Made by a program: the position numbers and the translations under genes
Assembly (NCBI GenBank): GCA_964617825.1
Contig: CAZTWL010000024.1
Location: 1-64,000, forward strand
Direction of reading: 5' to 3'
Length of the DNA: 64,000 nucleotides
Source: VSJD01 sp964617825
GTDB lineage: Bacteria; Verrucomicrobiota; Kiritimatiellia; JAAZAB01
The notes under the pieces: model-generated
The model's database searches: none
The model's input: the letters and a program-made list of their open reading frames with translations, nothing else
Told to the model about the DNA's origin: nothing
Part shown: positions 42,442-51,771 of the stretch, piece after piece
How positions within the stretch are numbered: the first letter of the stretch is position 1
Layout of the letters: each line of letters begins with the position of its first letter

Positions 42442-44907
42442 TTACCTGATTTCCACGGATATTTCGGCCCGAAGCTGTGCCTTGATGGCCTCATGAAGCC
42501 GATTGACTTCGTCGTCCGTCAAGGTCCGGTCCCCGGACCGATAGGTCAAGGAGTAAGCCATACTCTTACAGCCTACACCCATCTCATCAGGCTTGAATAT
42601 ATCAAATAGATCTACGTTTGTCAATTCCTTTGGCGCAATCTTCCAGATGGCATTGACAATGTCGCTGTGCCGCAAACGGTTATCGAGGCGCAGGGCAATA
42701 TCGCGCGTAACCGAGGGATAAACCGGCAGGCGCGCCGCGGCGGGGACGGCGGTCACACGCTCCAGCAAAGGCGCCAAACGCATTTCCAAAACCGCCACGG
42801 GTTCCACCAGGCGCCACTCTTTGCGGAGCGTTGCACGTATCAGGCCAAAGACTCCGCAGGGCTTTCCATCCAGCAAGATCGCCAGGACCCGGCTCTTTTC
42901 GAAACAATCCAGGTCATAAAGCGCGGGAAGCATCGTCTCTGCCGTCAGCTCCTGGAAAGCAAGGCCGGCCGGCTGGTCCGCGCCCGCGGGACGCTCATCC
43001 ACGCGAACGCATAACTTGCGGCAAAGGGCTTCCAAAATGCCCTTGAGCCACAGAAAACTATCGGTCTCCGCAAGCGCCGAGCGCTTGTCGTAGCCTGTCC
43101 GGCCGACCGGACCCATCAGGCCGATGGCCACATGCATATCTTCGGCATACGCTTTTTGATCGTCTTGATAAAACACGCGGCCGATTTCGAAAAAAGCGGC
43201 TTCGGCTATCTGGCGCGAGCGATTGCGGCCAAGCGTCTCGATCATCTGCGGCAAAAGCGCATCGCGCAGGATTGCCTGGTCAACGCTGATCGGGCGCGGC
43301 AACACTATGCGCTGGGCGGTCTGCGTGGCATCGCACAAGGCCAGCAGTTTCTCGGATACCAGGCTGTAATTCATGATCTCGGTCAGACCCAGCCCCGCTA
43401 GCGTGTTGCGACACAAGCTCGTGGCACGGATGAACGCGTCGTTGACGCCCGGCACGAAGCGGCTGCGCGGCAAGGCCGGCGGGATCTTGTCCAGGCCGTG
43501 CATGCGCGCCACTTCCTCAATCAGGTCAACCTCGGCTTCCAAGTCCGGGCGAAAAGTCGGAATTTTCACCGTACAGCTTTTTTTATCGCGATCCACAACG
43601 GGCAAGGCCAGGGATTCGAACAGGTCTGTAATCTTGCTGTCCGCAATATTCACGCCCAACAGGTCGCGGACACGATCGAAACGGCAGACAATGCTCCGAT
43701 CCCTGGGTTCCACGGGATAACAGTCCAACGCCCCTTGGGCCGCCGTGGCCCCGGAATGCGCAACCATGAGCGCCGCCGCCCGGCGGCTGGCCCAATCTGC
43801 GCCGCCAATATCCACGCCGCGTTCGAAGCGGTAAGAAGATTCCGAGGAAAGGCCCAGAGTCCTGGAAGTTTTGCGGATCAGCGCGGGCTTGAAGCAGGCG
43901 CTTTCCAGGACAACATCGCGCGTGGTGTCGAGAATGCCGCTTTGGGCTCCGCCCATGACCCCGGCAACGGCCACGGGCGTCCGGGCATCGGCAATGACCA
44001 GCATGTCCGGCGTCAGCTTGCGTTCCACACCGTCCAAGGTTGCCATGGCTTCATCCTGGCGCGCCCGGCGCACAACGATGCGTTGTTCCGCCAGCAGGGA
44101 AAGATCGAAAGCATGCAGGGGCTGGCCGCACTCGAGCATAACGTAATTGGTAATATCCACGATATTGTTAATTGGCCGGATGCCGCAGCGCGCCAGGCGC
44201 AGGCGCATGGCCAGCGGGCTCGGGCCGATCTTTACGCCTCGCAGGAGCCGGGCGGTGTAACGCGGGCAGCCCTCCGCATCCTCGACCGCCACGGTTAACG
44301 CGCCGGCCGCCGGAGCGCCGGTTTCCGGAAACTGGATGGAAGGCAGGTTCAGCCGGCAGCCATACAGGGCCGCCACTTCGCGGGCAATGCCAAGCATGCT
44401 CAGGCAATCGGGACGGTTCGGCGTGACCTCGATCGTCAGCACAACGTCTGGTCCGCCCACAACCTCGCTCAAGGGCGTGCCCGCGGGAATCTCGCGCGGC
44501 AATTGCATGAGCCCGGCATGGTCCTCCGAAAGCCCGAGCTCGTCCTCGGCGCAGAGCATGCCGAAGGAGGCTTCGCCGCGGATTTTGGCGCTCTTGATTT
44601 TTGTGCCGTCCGGCAGCACCGTGCCGACGGCGGCGAACGGCGCCTTGTCGCCGGCATTGACATTCGGCGCGCCGCAGACCACCCGCAGTGTTCCGGTCCC
44701 GGTGGCCACGTCACACAGTGTCAGCCGGTCGGCATTCGGATGCCGGTTGACGCTGACGATTTCACCGACAACGATATCCTTGAAATCGGATCCGACGCGG
44801 GCCAGACCTTCAATTTCCAGCCCGGCGAACGTCAGCCGCTCGGCAAGGGCCTCGGGAGTGACGTCGATCGCCACAAATTCTTTCAACCAACTCAAGGGAA
44901 CTTTCAT
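42442..44907 (-). CDS. pheT: Phenylalanyl-tRNA synthetase beta subunit
   Basis: An 821-residue subunit of the alpha2-beta2 enzyme charging tRNA-Phe. Domains in order: N-terminal strand MKVPLSWLKEFV, an EMAP/tRNA-binding domain (VGEIVSVNRHPNADRL), the B3/4 editing domain, B5 (about 400-480), the catalytic-like core and the C-terminal FDX-ACB anticodon-binding domain (LPVYPSVTRDIAL). The ATG at 44907 is preferred over an in-frame GTG three codons earlier. It follows pheS by 64 bases in the same operon. Confidence 0.95.
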   Translation of the reverse strand: MKVPLSWLKEFVAIDVTPEALAERLTFAGLEIEGLARVGSDFKDIVVGEIVSVNRHPNADRLTLCDVATGTGTLRVVCGAPNVNAGDKAPFAAVGTVLPDGTKIKSAKIRGEASFGMLCAEDELGLSEDHAGLMQLPREIPAGTPLSEVVGGPDVVLTIEVTPNRPDCLSMLGIAREVAALYGCRLNLPSIQFPETGAPAAGALTVAVEDAEGCPRYTARLLRGVKIGPSPLAMRLRLARCGIRPINNIVDITNYVMLECGQPLHAFDLSLLAEQRIVVRRARQDEAMATLDGVERKLTPDMLVIADARTPVAVAGVMGGAQSGILDTTRDVVLESACFKPALIRKTSRTLGLSSESSYRFERGVDIGGADWASRRAAALMVAHSGATAAQGALDCYPVEPRDRSIVCRFDRVRDLLGVNIADSKITDLFESLALPVVDRDKKSCTVKIPTFRPDLEAEVDLIEEVARMHGLDKIPPALPRSRFVPGVNDAFIRATSLCRNTLAGLGLTEIMNYSLVSEKLLALCDATQTAQRIVLPRPISVDQAILRDALLPQMIETLGRNRSRQIAEAAFFEIGRVFYQDDQKAYAEDMHVAIGLMGPVGRTGYDKRSALAETDSFLWLKGILEALCRKLCVRVDERPAGADQPAGLAFQELTAETMLPALYDLDCFEKSRVLAILLDGKPCGVFGLIRATLRKEWRLVEPVAVLEMRLAPLLERVTAVPAAARLPVYPSVTRDIALRLDNRLRHSDIVNAIWKIAPKELTNVDLFDIFKPDEMGVGCKSMAYSLTYRSGDRTLTDDEVNRLHEAIKAQLRAEISVEIR

Positions 44908-44971
44908 TGAGCACACCTATAAATTTATCGTCCCGCCGGGCTGGAGCGCCGGGGCCTAAAAGCCGCTGTCG

Positions 44972-45994
44972 CTAGCAGCCTAACTGCTCCAAGAACCGTT
45001 TATCGTTGTCATACAGAAGGCGGATATCGTGGATGCCGTAGCGAATCATGGCAATCCGTTCCACGCCCATGCCGAAAGCATAGCCGGTGACCGCTTCCGG
45101 GTCATAGCCGACCTTGGCAAACACCTTGGGATTCACCATGCCGGCGCCGGAAATTTCGATCCACCCGCTTTGCTTGCAAACGCGGCAGCCCTTGCCGCCG
45201 CAAACGTGGCAGGAGAAATCGTATTCCACGCTGGGTTCGGTAAAAGGGAAAAAGTGCGGCCGGAACCGGACCTTGACATCAGCCCCCATCATCCGCTGCG
45301 CAAAGCAGGTGATATCGCCCTTGAGATCGGCCATGGATACATGCCGGTCAACGTAAAGCCCCTCGATCTGATGAAAATTGGCGCTGTGGGTGGCATCGGT
45401 CGTATCGCGGCGATAGCACCGGCCGGGCGCAATGATGCGCACAGGCGGAGGACGACTTTCCATGACGCGGATTTGCACGGGTGAAGTTTGCGTGCGCAAC
45501 AATTGGCCCGAGGCCAGCCAGAACGTGTCCTGCGTATCGCGGGAGGGGTGGTCATCCGGCGTGTTGAGCGCGTCAAAATTGTGATATTCAGTTTCGATAT
45601 CCGGCCCGTCCGCCACGGAAAAGCCGAGGGTATCGAAAATATGGATGGCATCTTCGATGACCCGGCTGATCGGGTGGCGCGCGCCAAACGCGCGCCAGCG
45701 GCCTGGCAGGGTGGCGTCGAAACTATCCGCGGCGCCGGCCGCCGCCGTGGATTCGAGCGCTGCGCGCCGGGTTTCCAGGAGCGCGGCCAGTTCCTGCTTG
45801 AGCTCGTTGGCGTAACGGCCCATGGCCGGACGCTCGGCGGCTTCGGCGTCCTTGAGCCCTTTCATGATTTCCGGCAGGAGCCCCTTGCGGCCCAGGTACT
45901 TGATACGCACCTGTTCGAGCGACTCCGCCGTATCGGCGGCGCGGGCCTCGCCCAGCGCAGCTTCCTTCAATGCCAATATGTCCGTTGCTTTCAT
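44972..45994 (-). CDS. pheS: Phenylalanyl-tRNA synthetase alpha subunit
   Basis: A 340-residue class II synthetase subunit. It has an N-terminal coiled coil, HPISRVIEDAIHIFDTLGF, motif 2 with APGRCYRRDTTDATHS, and motif 3 in GFGMG-type form (YAFGMGVERIAMI). A Cys-rich CHVCGGKGCRVC loop is usual in many bacterial PheS. It forms an operon with pheT downstream. The promoter lies very close to the start, giving a leader of only a few bases. Confidence 0.95.
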   Translation of the reverse strand: MKATDILALKEAALGEARAADTAESLEQVRIKYLGRKGLLPEIMKGLKDAEAAERPAMGRYANELKQELAALLETRRAALESTAAAGAADSFDATLPGRWRAFGARHPISRVIEDAIHIFDTLGFSVADGPDIETEYHNFDALNTPDDHPSRDTQDTFWLASGQLLRTQTSPVQIRVMESRPPPVRIIAPGRCYRRDTTDATHSANFHQIEGLYVDRHVSMADLKGDITCFAQRMMGADVKVRFRPHFFPFTEPSVEYDFSCHVCGGKGCRVCKQSGWIEISGAGMVNPKVFAKVGYDPEAVTGYAFGMGVERIAMIRYGIHDIRLLYDNDKRFLEQLGC

Positions 45995-46007
45995 GGTTGA
46001 GGCTATT

Positions 46008-46036
46008 CGTATAATTCAATTGATGCGCAAAGTCAA
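46008..46036 (-). promoter_or_regulatory. Sigma-70 promoter of pheS-pheT
   Basis: Reading the minus strand, TTGACT (46036-46031), 17 bases, then TATACG (46013-46008). The predicted transcription start is about 7 bases before the pheS ATG, so there is no room for a normal ribosome site or a T-box type leader. Confidence 0.6.
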
Positions 46037-46039
46037 ATC

Positions 46040-46054
46040 GGGAAATTATTTCCC
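46040..46054. promoter_or_regulatory. Perfect 15-base palindrome upstream of the pheS -35 box
   Basis: GGGAAAT and ATTTCCC are separated by one base and lie 3 bases upstream of the pheS -35 box, in the 229-base divergent gap to the AICAR transformylase gene. This is a typical position for an activator site or operator. Confidence 0.4.
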
Positions 46055-46223
46055 ATCGTCGTCTCCACGGCCATGTCATGTTTGTTTGCCGGTTATAGGC
46101 GCCAACCTTCGCGGATCGGGCAAGAATTTGGGTCGTATTACGCCAGCTTGCTTTTGGCAAAAATATCCGGCATCATTCGGCATTTGAAATTCTCTATTCA
46201 GCGTTTCATCAAGGGGAGGAGTC

Positions 46224-47477
46224 ATGGCCATTCAGGATTTCAAGTCCACCTACAAGACCATCATGGACGATCATTTCCCGCCGCGGCTGGAAATCAGTTT
46301 TGTTGATGGCGCCGCGCGTCAGACGCTCTGCTACGAAAAGGCCAGCTGGCTGATCGACGGCGTCAATAAGGGGCTGCGCTACGGGGAGAATCCGGGGCAG
46401 GAAGCGGCCCTCTTCAAGCTGGTCAACGGCAACCTGCTCCTGGGCGAGGTGCATAGCATTCAGCCGGGACGTTATCTGGCCTCGGATGTCGAGCTGCTCC
46501 AGTCGGGCAAACATCCGGGCAAGACCAACATCACCGATGTGGATAACGCCCTGAATATCCTGCGCTACCTGATGGATACGCCCTGCGCGATCATTGTGAA
46601 ACACAACAACCCGTGCGGGGTGGCCAAGGCCTCCACCCTGGCCGAGGCTTATGCCCGCGCCAATATTGCCGACCGCGTGGCCGCCTTCGGCGGGGCGATC
46701 GTCCTCAACCGTCCGGTGGACCGCGACACGGCGGAGCTGATCCTCCAACAGTACGCCGAGGTGGTGGCGGCCCCCGATTTTGCCGCCGGGGTCCTCGATT
46801 TATTCGCCAAAAAGAAAAACCTGCGCGTCATGCGCATCGCCAACATAGCGCGCCTGACCGAGTTCGCCGCCCAGCGTGTCGTGGACTTCAAAGCGCTGGT
46901 GGATGGCGGACTGGTTGCCCAATGGTCGTTCGTGCCGCAGACACGGAACAAAACACAGCTTCTGCCCGCCCAGGCCCTGTACAAAGGCAAGGAATACAAG
47001 ATCGACCGCCTGCCGACGGAAAAGGAATATGACGACCTGATTTTCGGCTGGCTGATCGAATGCGGCGTGACCAGCAATTCGGTCATTTTCGTCAAGGACG
47101 GCGTGACCGTCGGCATCGGCACCGGCGAGCAGGACCGGGTCGGCGTGGCGGAAATCGCCCGCGACAAGGCTTACCGCAAACTGGCTGACCGGCTTTGCTG
47201 GGAACAGCAGAAAATCCCCTACAACAACCTGAAGGATGCAGGCATCAAGGCCGAAATCGACCGCGAGGTCAGCCGGCGCAAAGGCGGCCTCATCGGGAGC
47301 TGCATGGTTTCCGACGCCTTTTTCCCATTCCGCGACGGCGTCGACGTAGGCCTGCGCGAGGGGATTACCGCCGTGATCCAGCCGGGCGGTTCGGAGCGGG
47401 ATTTCGAAAGCATCGAGGCCTGCAACGAAGCCAAGGTTGCCATGGTCTATACCGGTCAGCGCTGTTTCAAGCATTAA
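46224..47477 (+). CDS. Stand-alone AICAR formyltransferase (PurH C-terminal half)
   Basis: A 417-residue protein homologous only to the AICAR transformylase domain of PurH: LRYGENPGQEAALF near residue 50, the catalytic KHNNPCGVAKAS with Lys/His, and SDAFFPFRDGVD near the C-terminus. It adds the formyl group from 10-formyl-THF to AICAR in step 9 of purine synthesis. The N-terminal IMP cyclohydrolase domain of about 200 residues is missing, and the ATG with GGGGAGG 5 bases upstream shows this is the native start. IMP cyclisation must be encoded elsewhere. Confidence 0.88.
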   Translation: MAIQDFKSTYKTIMDDHFPPRLEISFVDGAARQTLCYEKASWLIDGVNKGLRYGENPGQEAALFKLVNGNLLLGEVHSIQPGRYLASDVELLQSGKHPGKTNITDVDNALNILRYLMDTPCAIIVKHNNPCGVAKASTLAEAYARANIADRVAAFGGAIVLNRPVDRDTAELILQQYAEVVAAPDFAAGVLDLFAKKKNLRVMRIANIARLTEFAAQRVVDFKALVDGGLVAQWSFVPQTRNKTQLLPAQALYKGKEYKIDRLPTEKEYDDLIFGWLIECGVTSNSVIFVKDGVTVGIGTGEQDRVGVAEIARDKAYRKLADRLCWEQQKIPYNNLKDAGIKAEIDREVSRRKGGLIGSCMVSDAFFPFRDGVDVGLREGITAVIQPGGSERDFESIEACNEAKVAMVYTGQRCFKH

Positions 47478-47521
47478 GCACAGGCAGGTAGATATTCATC
47501 CTCTGATCCAGAAAGGACCCC

Positions 47522-50404
47522 ATGATTCAATTCAAAAACGCCTCGCTGCAAATAACATGCGACAACAACGCGCGCATCCGCTTTGTCGGCGCACCGAAGG
47601 GCAAAAGTCTGCTGCGCGAGGCCGGCGTATTTGCGCGCCTGGAGTTCTTTACGCCCTCGCCCGCATTTGCCAACGAGCTTGTGGCCGTGCCCCCGCATTC
47701 CGACCCGGTTTATGTTCCGGCAGCTAACGCCGCTGCAACGGACACACAACTTGTCATCGGTTTCGAAGACGGCGCCAAGGCCGTCTTCGACGTGGCGGCC
47801 AAGACCGATTGCCTGCTGTTCAAAATGACCGCATTCGCCGCCGGCAGCAACGGTATGCCGACCGCATTGCGTTTTGCGCAGTTGCCCCTGCATACCAACG
47901 GCACGAAAGTCTGCATCGGCATGGCGCTTAACATGGAAACCGACGCCGCAGGCCTTCCCGGCATAGGGGAATTTCTCTGGGCAAAGGCCTATTCCCACAT
48001 AGGCCTGATCGGCGCGAGCTACGCCATCGCCATGACCGACCGCAGCGCATTGCGCAAAACCTTGCAGAAGATGACCAAAGCCTACACCCAGAACGTTCCT
48101 TATCTATCCTGCGCCGGCGCGTTTGCGCAGGATGCCCCCAGCGTGCGCAATTCCTACGTGTTCTCCCTGGGCAATTACCGGCCCGGCGGACTGAGCACGC
48201 GCAATCTTGACGAGTGGATCGCCATGATCCAGGCCCTGGGCATGAAGCAGGTGGACTTCCATGGCGCGGAAGGCGGCAACTTCCTGTTCGGCTCGTTCGA
48301 GCCCAATACCGAGATGTTCCCCGAGGGCAAGAAATCCGTCAAATACGTCATTGACCGCCTCCATGCCGTCGGCGTGCAATCGGGACTCCACACCTATTCC
48401 TCGCTGATCGATCCCCGCTCCAGCCTCGTTACCCCGATTCCCCACAAGGGCCTTGGCGTCAACCGCACGTTCAAGCTGGCACAGGATTTGGACATGACCG
48501 GCGACCGCATCTGTATCGAAGAGGGCACCAAGGATATCAGCCTGACGCACAATTCCGGAATCAACAACAGCACCTACGTTTGGATTGACGACGAGATCAT
48601 CCAATTCCAGGCCCTCGGTGAGCACAGCCTGGAAAACTGCAAGCGTAGCATGTTCGGCACGCGCCAAAGCGCGCACCGGAAGGGCGCTCCCGTCCGCAAC
48701 CTGAAGCGGATGTACAACCTGTTCGCGCCGGATGCCGGCGGAGAGTTGTTTATGCAGGTCGCGCAGAACACCGCCGATTTCTACGACGAGTGCGGCTTCG
48801 ACATGATATACTTCGACGCCCTGGAAGGCGTCAGGGTGCTGGAAGGCACCGATTTCCAGTGGTATTATAACGTAAAATTCGTCTGGGAGGTTGCCCGCCG
48901 CGTCAAGAGCAACGTGCCGATCATGGAAATGAGCTCGATGAACCACAACCTGTGGTTCACGCGCGCTCGCGATGGCGCGTGGGACAGACCCGCGGCCGCG
49001 CATAAGGCCGTGCTCGAGCGTCACAGCGAACTCAACCAGATTTGCCAAAGCCGCAGTACCTTGCCGCAACACATCGGCTGGTGGTACCTGGGCTCCCCAG
49101 ACCGCAAACCCTCCACCCACGTCTCCCGCATGCACGCCGACGTGTACGACTACATGGGGCGGCTGAGCATCGCCTATGAATATTCCCAATCTTTTCATGA
49201 CATCACGCTGGACAAATATAAAAAGAGCCCGGAACTCCAGCGCTTTGCCACCGTCATCAAAAAATACGAGGACTTGCGGTTGAACGATGTCCTGACGCCC
49301 AAGCAGCGCGCGGCCATCACCAAGACCGAGTGCCGGCTGCTGTCCGACGGGTTCCATGCGGTGAGCTATGTGCCGGATTCCGTAACGTTAAAAGGCGGCG
49401 AAGCGGCCGTCTGTGTCCGTAATCCCTTTGAAGCCGGACGTCCTGATCTTGTGCGCATCGAACCGCTGATGTCCAAAAAGCCGGGCGGCGGCGTCATTAC
49501 GCTGCTCGATCCCGAACGCGACTTTGCCGCGCTGCGCGTGATCAGTTCCAACAATGTCAAGGCTTCGATTGCCCCCGTCAAATCGCCCAATGGCGGCGCG
49601 GTGCGCCTGCGGGCGCGGCAGGACGGCAAGATCGGCTGCTCGCGGTTCATGTATGAGTATCCGTCACTCCTCAACGCAAACGGGAAATACGGCCTGGGCA
49701 TCTGGGTGCGCGGCGACGGCAAGGGCGAAATCCTCGACATCCAGGTCAAGAGCCCGCGGATTGTCTCTAGCAGTCCCTGTGACCGGATCATCAAGGTGGA
49801 CTTTACCGGATGGCGGTATATCGAACTGTTCGAGCACAGCTCGGACACCGTCATGCAGTATCTCTGGCCGTTCTATCACCGCAACCTGGATACGAAAAAC
49901 GTGTTCCGGCCCAAGGTCGAAGAGCACAAAGGCATTGGCTGGACGGATTCCATGTACGATACGGATCGGGCCAGCGGAAATCCCTGGAATGTTGCCGGCA
50001 GCGGGATGGATTTTGCCCGGATCCACAGCATCAGCGTCTGGATCAACGGCATGGTTTCCGGCAAACAGTACGAAGTCGCCATCGGCGCCATCACGGCATT
50101 CGATGTGGAGCAGCTGACTTTCGACAAGATCGCGCTCGGCGACCTTCAAATCAACGGGGCGTTGCCGCCCGACAGCTACCTGGAATATGACGGCAAGGAA
50201 TGGTACGCTTACGACATTGCCGGCCAGGCACTGGACGTTGCCGTCAGCGGGGCTCCCGGCAAAATGGCCAAGGGCAAAAACAGCTGCATGCTGCGCGCCG
50301 GCGCGCCGGATGACGCGCGCATGCGCGTCACCTACGGGTTCATTGCCCAAAAACCTCTGGTAAAAATCGCAAACAGGCAAAGCAAGCCTAAAACCAGGAA
50401 ATAA
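47522..50404 (+). CDS. Large glycosidase-like protein without signal peptide, family not recognised
   Basis: A 960-residue protein. Residues about 1-190 are beta-rich. Residues about 200-570 look like a TIM barrel with DMIYFDALEG (possible nucleophile) and VPIMEMSSMNHN (possible acid). An insert around 345-400 (WIDDEIIQFQ, then CKRSMFGT and HRKGAPVRNL) resembles a small beta domain seen in other PVC hydrolases. Residues about 640-900 form carbohydrate-binding-like beta-sandwiches. No export signal. It starts 44 bases after the AICAR transformylase, with AAAGGA before the ATG, so a carbohydrate gene has been placed among housekeeping genes. Role unknown. Confidence 0.5.
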   Translation: MIQFKNASLQITCDNNARIRFVGAPKGKSLLREAGVFARLEFFTPSPAFANELVAVPPHSDPVYVPAANAAATDTQLVIGFEDGAKAVFDVAAKTDCLLFKMTAFAAGSNGMPTALRFAQLPLHTNGTKVCIGMALNMETDAAGLPGIGEFLWAKAYSHIGLIGASYAIAMTDRSALRKTLQKMTKAYTQNVPYLSCAGAFAQDAPSVRNSYVFSLGNYRPGGLSTRNLDEWIAMIQALGMKQVDFHGAEGGNFLFGSFEPNTEMFPEGKKSVKYVIDRLHAVGVQSGLHTYSSLIDPRSSLVTPIPHKGLGVNRTFKLAQDLDMTGDRICIEEGTKDISLTHNSGINNSTYVWIDDEIIQFQALGEHSLENCKRSMFGTRQSAHRKGAPVRNLKRMYNLFAPDAGGELFMQVAQNTADFYDECGFDMIYFDALEGVRVLEGTDFQWYYNVKFVWEVARRVKSNVPIMEMSSMNHNLWFTRARDGAWDRPAAAHKAVLERHSELNQICQSRSTLPQHIGWWYLGSPDRKPSTHVSRMHADVYDYMGRLSIAYEYSQSFHDITLDKYKKSPELQRFATVIKKYEDLRLNDVLTPKQRAAITKTECRLLSDGFHAVSYVPDSVTLKGGEAAVCVRNPFEAGRPDLVRIEPLMSKKPGGGVITLLDPERDFAALRVISSNNVKASIAPVKSPNGGAVRLRARQDGKIGCSRFMYEYPSLLNANGKYGLGIWVRGDGKGEILDIQVKSPRIVSSSPCDRIIKVDFTGWRYIELFEHSSDTVMQYLWPFYHRNLDTKNVFRPKVEEHKGIGWTDSMYDTDRASGNPWNVAGSGMDFARIHSISVWINGMVSGKQYEVAIGAITAFDVEQLTFDKIALGDLQINGALPPDSYLEYDGKEWYAYDIAGQALDVAVSGAPGKMAKGKNSCMLRAGAPDDARMRVTYGFIAQKPLVKIANRQSKPKTRK

Positions 50405-50465
50405 GTTTTGAACGGCAGGCGTGTCGATGCCAAGCCGGCTGCTTTTTGCCACATTTTGCCGGCGT

Positions 50466-51413
50466 TCAAGCGTGCCGCAAGGTCTTGGCATAGAAGGGAT
50501 AGGCGGTTGCCGGACCATCGGGATCGATATATTTCCAGCGTTTGTACATCCAAAGCCATTGTTCCGGATGCGCGCGGATTTCCTGTTCGAACAGCGCGGC
50601 AATGGTCTGGGTAACGGCACGGATGACATTGGGATCGGCCCGCTCCCGATCGGCGCGGCTCAAGGGCGGCAAGCTGTAAACCGTATAGCAGCCTTTGGCA
50701 TTGGCCCGGCAGAATACGGGAAGCACCGGCGCGCCCGTACGTTCGGACAACACAGCGGCCGCCGTGGACATCGGGATGGAAAGCCCGAAAAAGTCAACGA
50801 AAAGGCCGCCTTCCTCCGGCTTGGTATTCTGGTCGAGCAAAAGCGCCACATGCCTTTTATTGCGCAAGGCACGTAGAAGCCCCCTAATGGCCCCCTGCCG
50901 GGTGACGATTTCCACGCCGGGGATGGAGCGCCCGGCGCCGATGATGGCATCCACCGACGGATTGGCCAGCGGGGTCGCCACGGCCACATGCGCGAACCCA
51001 TAAACACTGAGCGCCTTGGAGAGAAGCTCCCAGTTGCCAAAATGGGCCGTTACGCCGATCATGGGTTGGGTATAAATGTGTTTCCACAGGGCGGGATCAA
51101 GTGTGACATAGCGGCGGACCCGTTGCTCCATATGCCGCGAAAACCAGAAGAGGTCGAGCATAACCAGGGCCATGGCATAAAAAGCCCCATGCGCGATACG
51201 CCGCTTGGCTTGCGGTGAAAGACTGTCGCCGAAGGCCACATCGAGATTCGAGAGCGTGATCCGCCTTTGCTGGGGTGCGGTCCAATAGACTATGGCTCCG
51301 GCGGCGTGCGCGCAGGCCAACACCGCCCAGCGTGGCAAACTTGGCAAGACCGCCAAGCCAAGACGTGTCAGCAAGGTTTCAATCGCAAACAGAACTTTTT
51401 TTGACGAATGCAT
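50466..51413 (-). CDS. Lipid A biosynthesis (LpxL/HtrB-type) acyltransferase
   Basis: A 315-residue inner-membrane acyltransferase. An N-terminal membrane helix precedes the HX4E catalytic motif in TAHFGNWELL, and the C-terminal PEQWLWMYKRWK is typical of LpxL-type enzymes. It adds a secondary acyl chain to lipid A, supporting a Gram-negative envelope. The ATG at 51413 matches the usual N-terminus; an in-frame ATG at 51431 would overlap the last base of the adjacent tRNA gene. It could share a transcript with the tRNA. Confidence 0.88.
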   Translation of the reverse strand: MHSSKKVLFAIETLLTRLGLAVLPSLPRWAVLACAHAAGAIVYWTAPQQRRITLSNLDVAFGDSLSPQAKRRIAHGAFYAMALVMLDLFWFSRHMEQRVRRYVTLDPALWKHIYTQPMIGVTAHFGNWELLSKALSVYGFAHVAVATPLANPSVDAIIGAGRSIPGVEIVTRQGAIRGLLRALRNKRHVALLLDQNTKPEEGGLFVDFFGLSIPMSTAAAVLSERTGAPVLPVFCRANAKGCYTVYSLPPLSRADRERADPNVIRAVTQTIAALFEQEIRAHPEQWLWMYKRWKYIDPDGPATAYPFYAKTLRHA

Positions 51414-51430
51414 GCCGGGCGACAATCGCA

Positions 51431-51506
51431 TGGTGAGCCGGGCGGGATTCGAACCCGCGACCCCAGCATTAAAAGTGCCGTGCTCTACCTACTGAGCTAC
51501 CGGCCC
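51431..51506 (-). tRNA. tRNA-Lys (anticodon TTT)
   Basis: A full cloverleaf of 76 bases. The acceptor stem GGGCCGG/CCGGCTC has one G-U pair. D-arm GCTCAGTAGGTAGAGC. Anticodon stem CGGCA/TGCTG with loop CTTTTAA gives TTT. T-arm GCGGG-TTCGAAT-CCCGC. The 3' CCA is encoded. Confidence 0.96.
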
Positions 51507-51527
51507 CCATGAACTTAACGACCGGTG

Positions 51528-51556
51528 AACCTATGCTAATACGCCGACTTTGTCAA
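51528..51556 (-). promoter_or_regulatory. Promoter of tRNA-Lys
   Basis: On the minus strand a perfect TTGACA (51556-51551), 17 bases, then TAGGTT (51533-51528). It ends 21 bases before the mature tRNA 5' end. Confidence 0.5.
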
Positions 51557-51632
51557 AGAAATTCAGCGAAAAGTTCATCGCCAATATGTGGAACCCGCTC
51601 TGGCAATGTAAAAAAAATAGCGCAAAAAGTGC

Positions 51633-51661
51633 TTGCATCGCAGGCCGGGCAAGCGCATAGT
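51633..51661 (+). promoter_or_regulatory. Probable promoter of fusA
   Basis: TTGCAT (51633-51638), 17 bases, then CATAGT (51656-51661). An A-rich stretch just upstream (51609-51629) could act as an UP element. The leader would be about 100 bases. Confidence 0.4.
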
Positions 51662-51771
51662 GCGCCCCGCTTTCTCGGACAAGACAAGGGAGACCGCAGA
51701 CGAAGGCAAGCTGGCTTAAATAAAAGTGTTTTCCGTTGAACCCTGGCGGAATCAAGGCAAGGAGTATTCCC

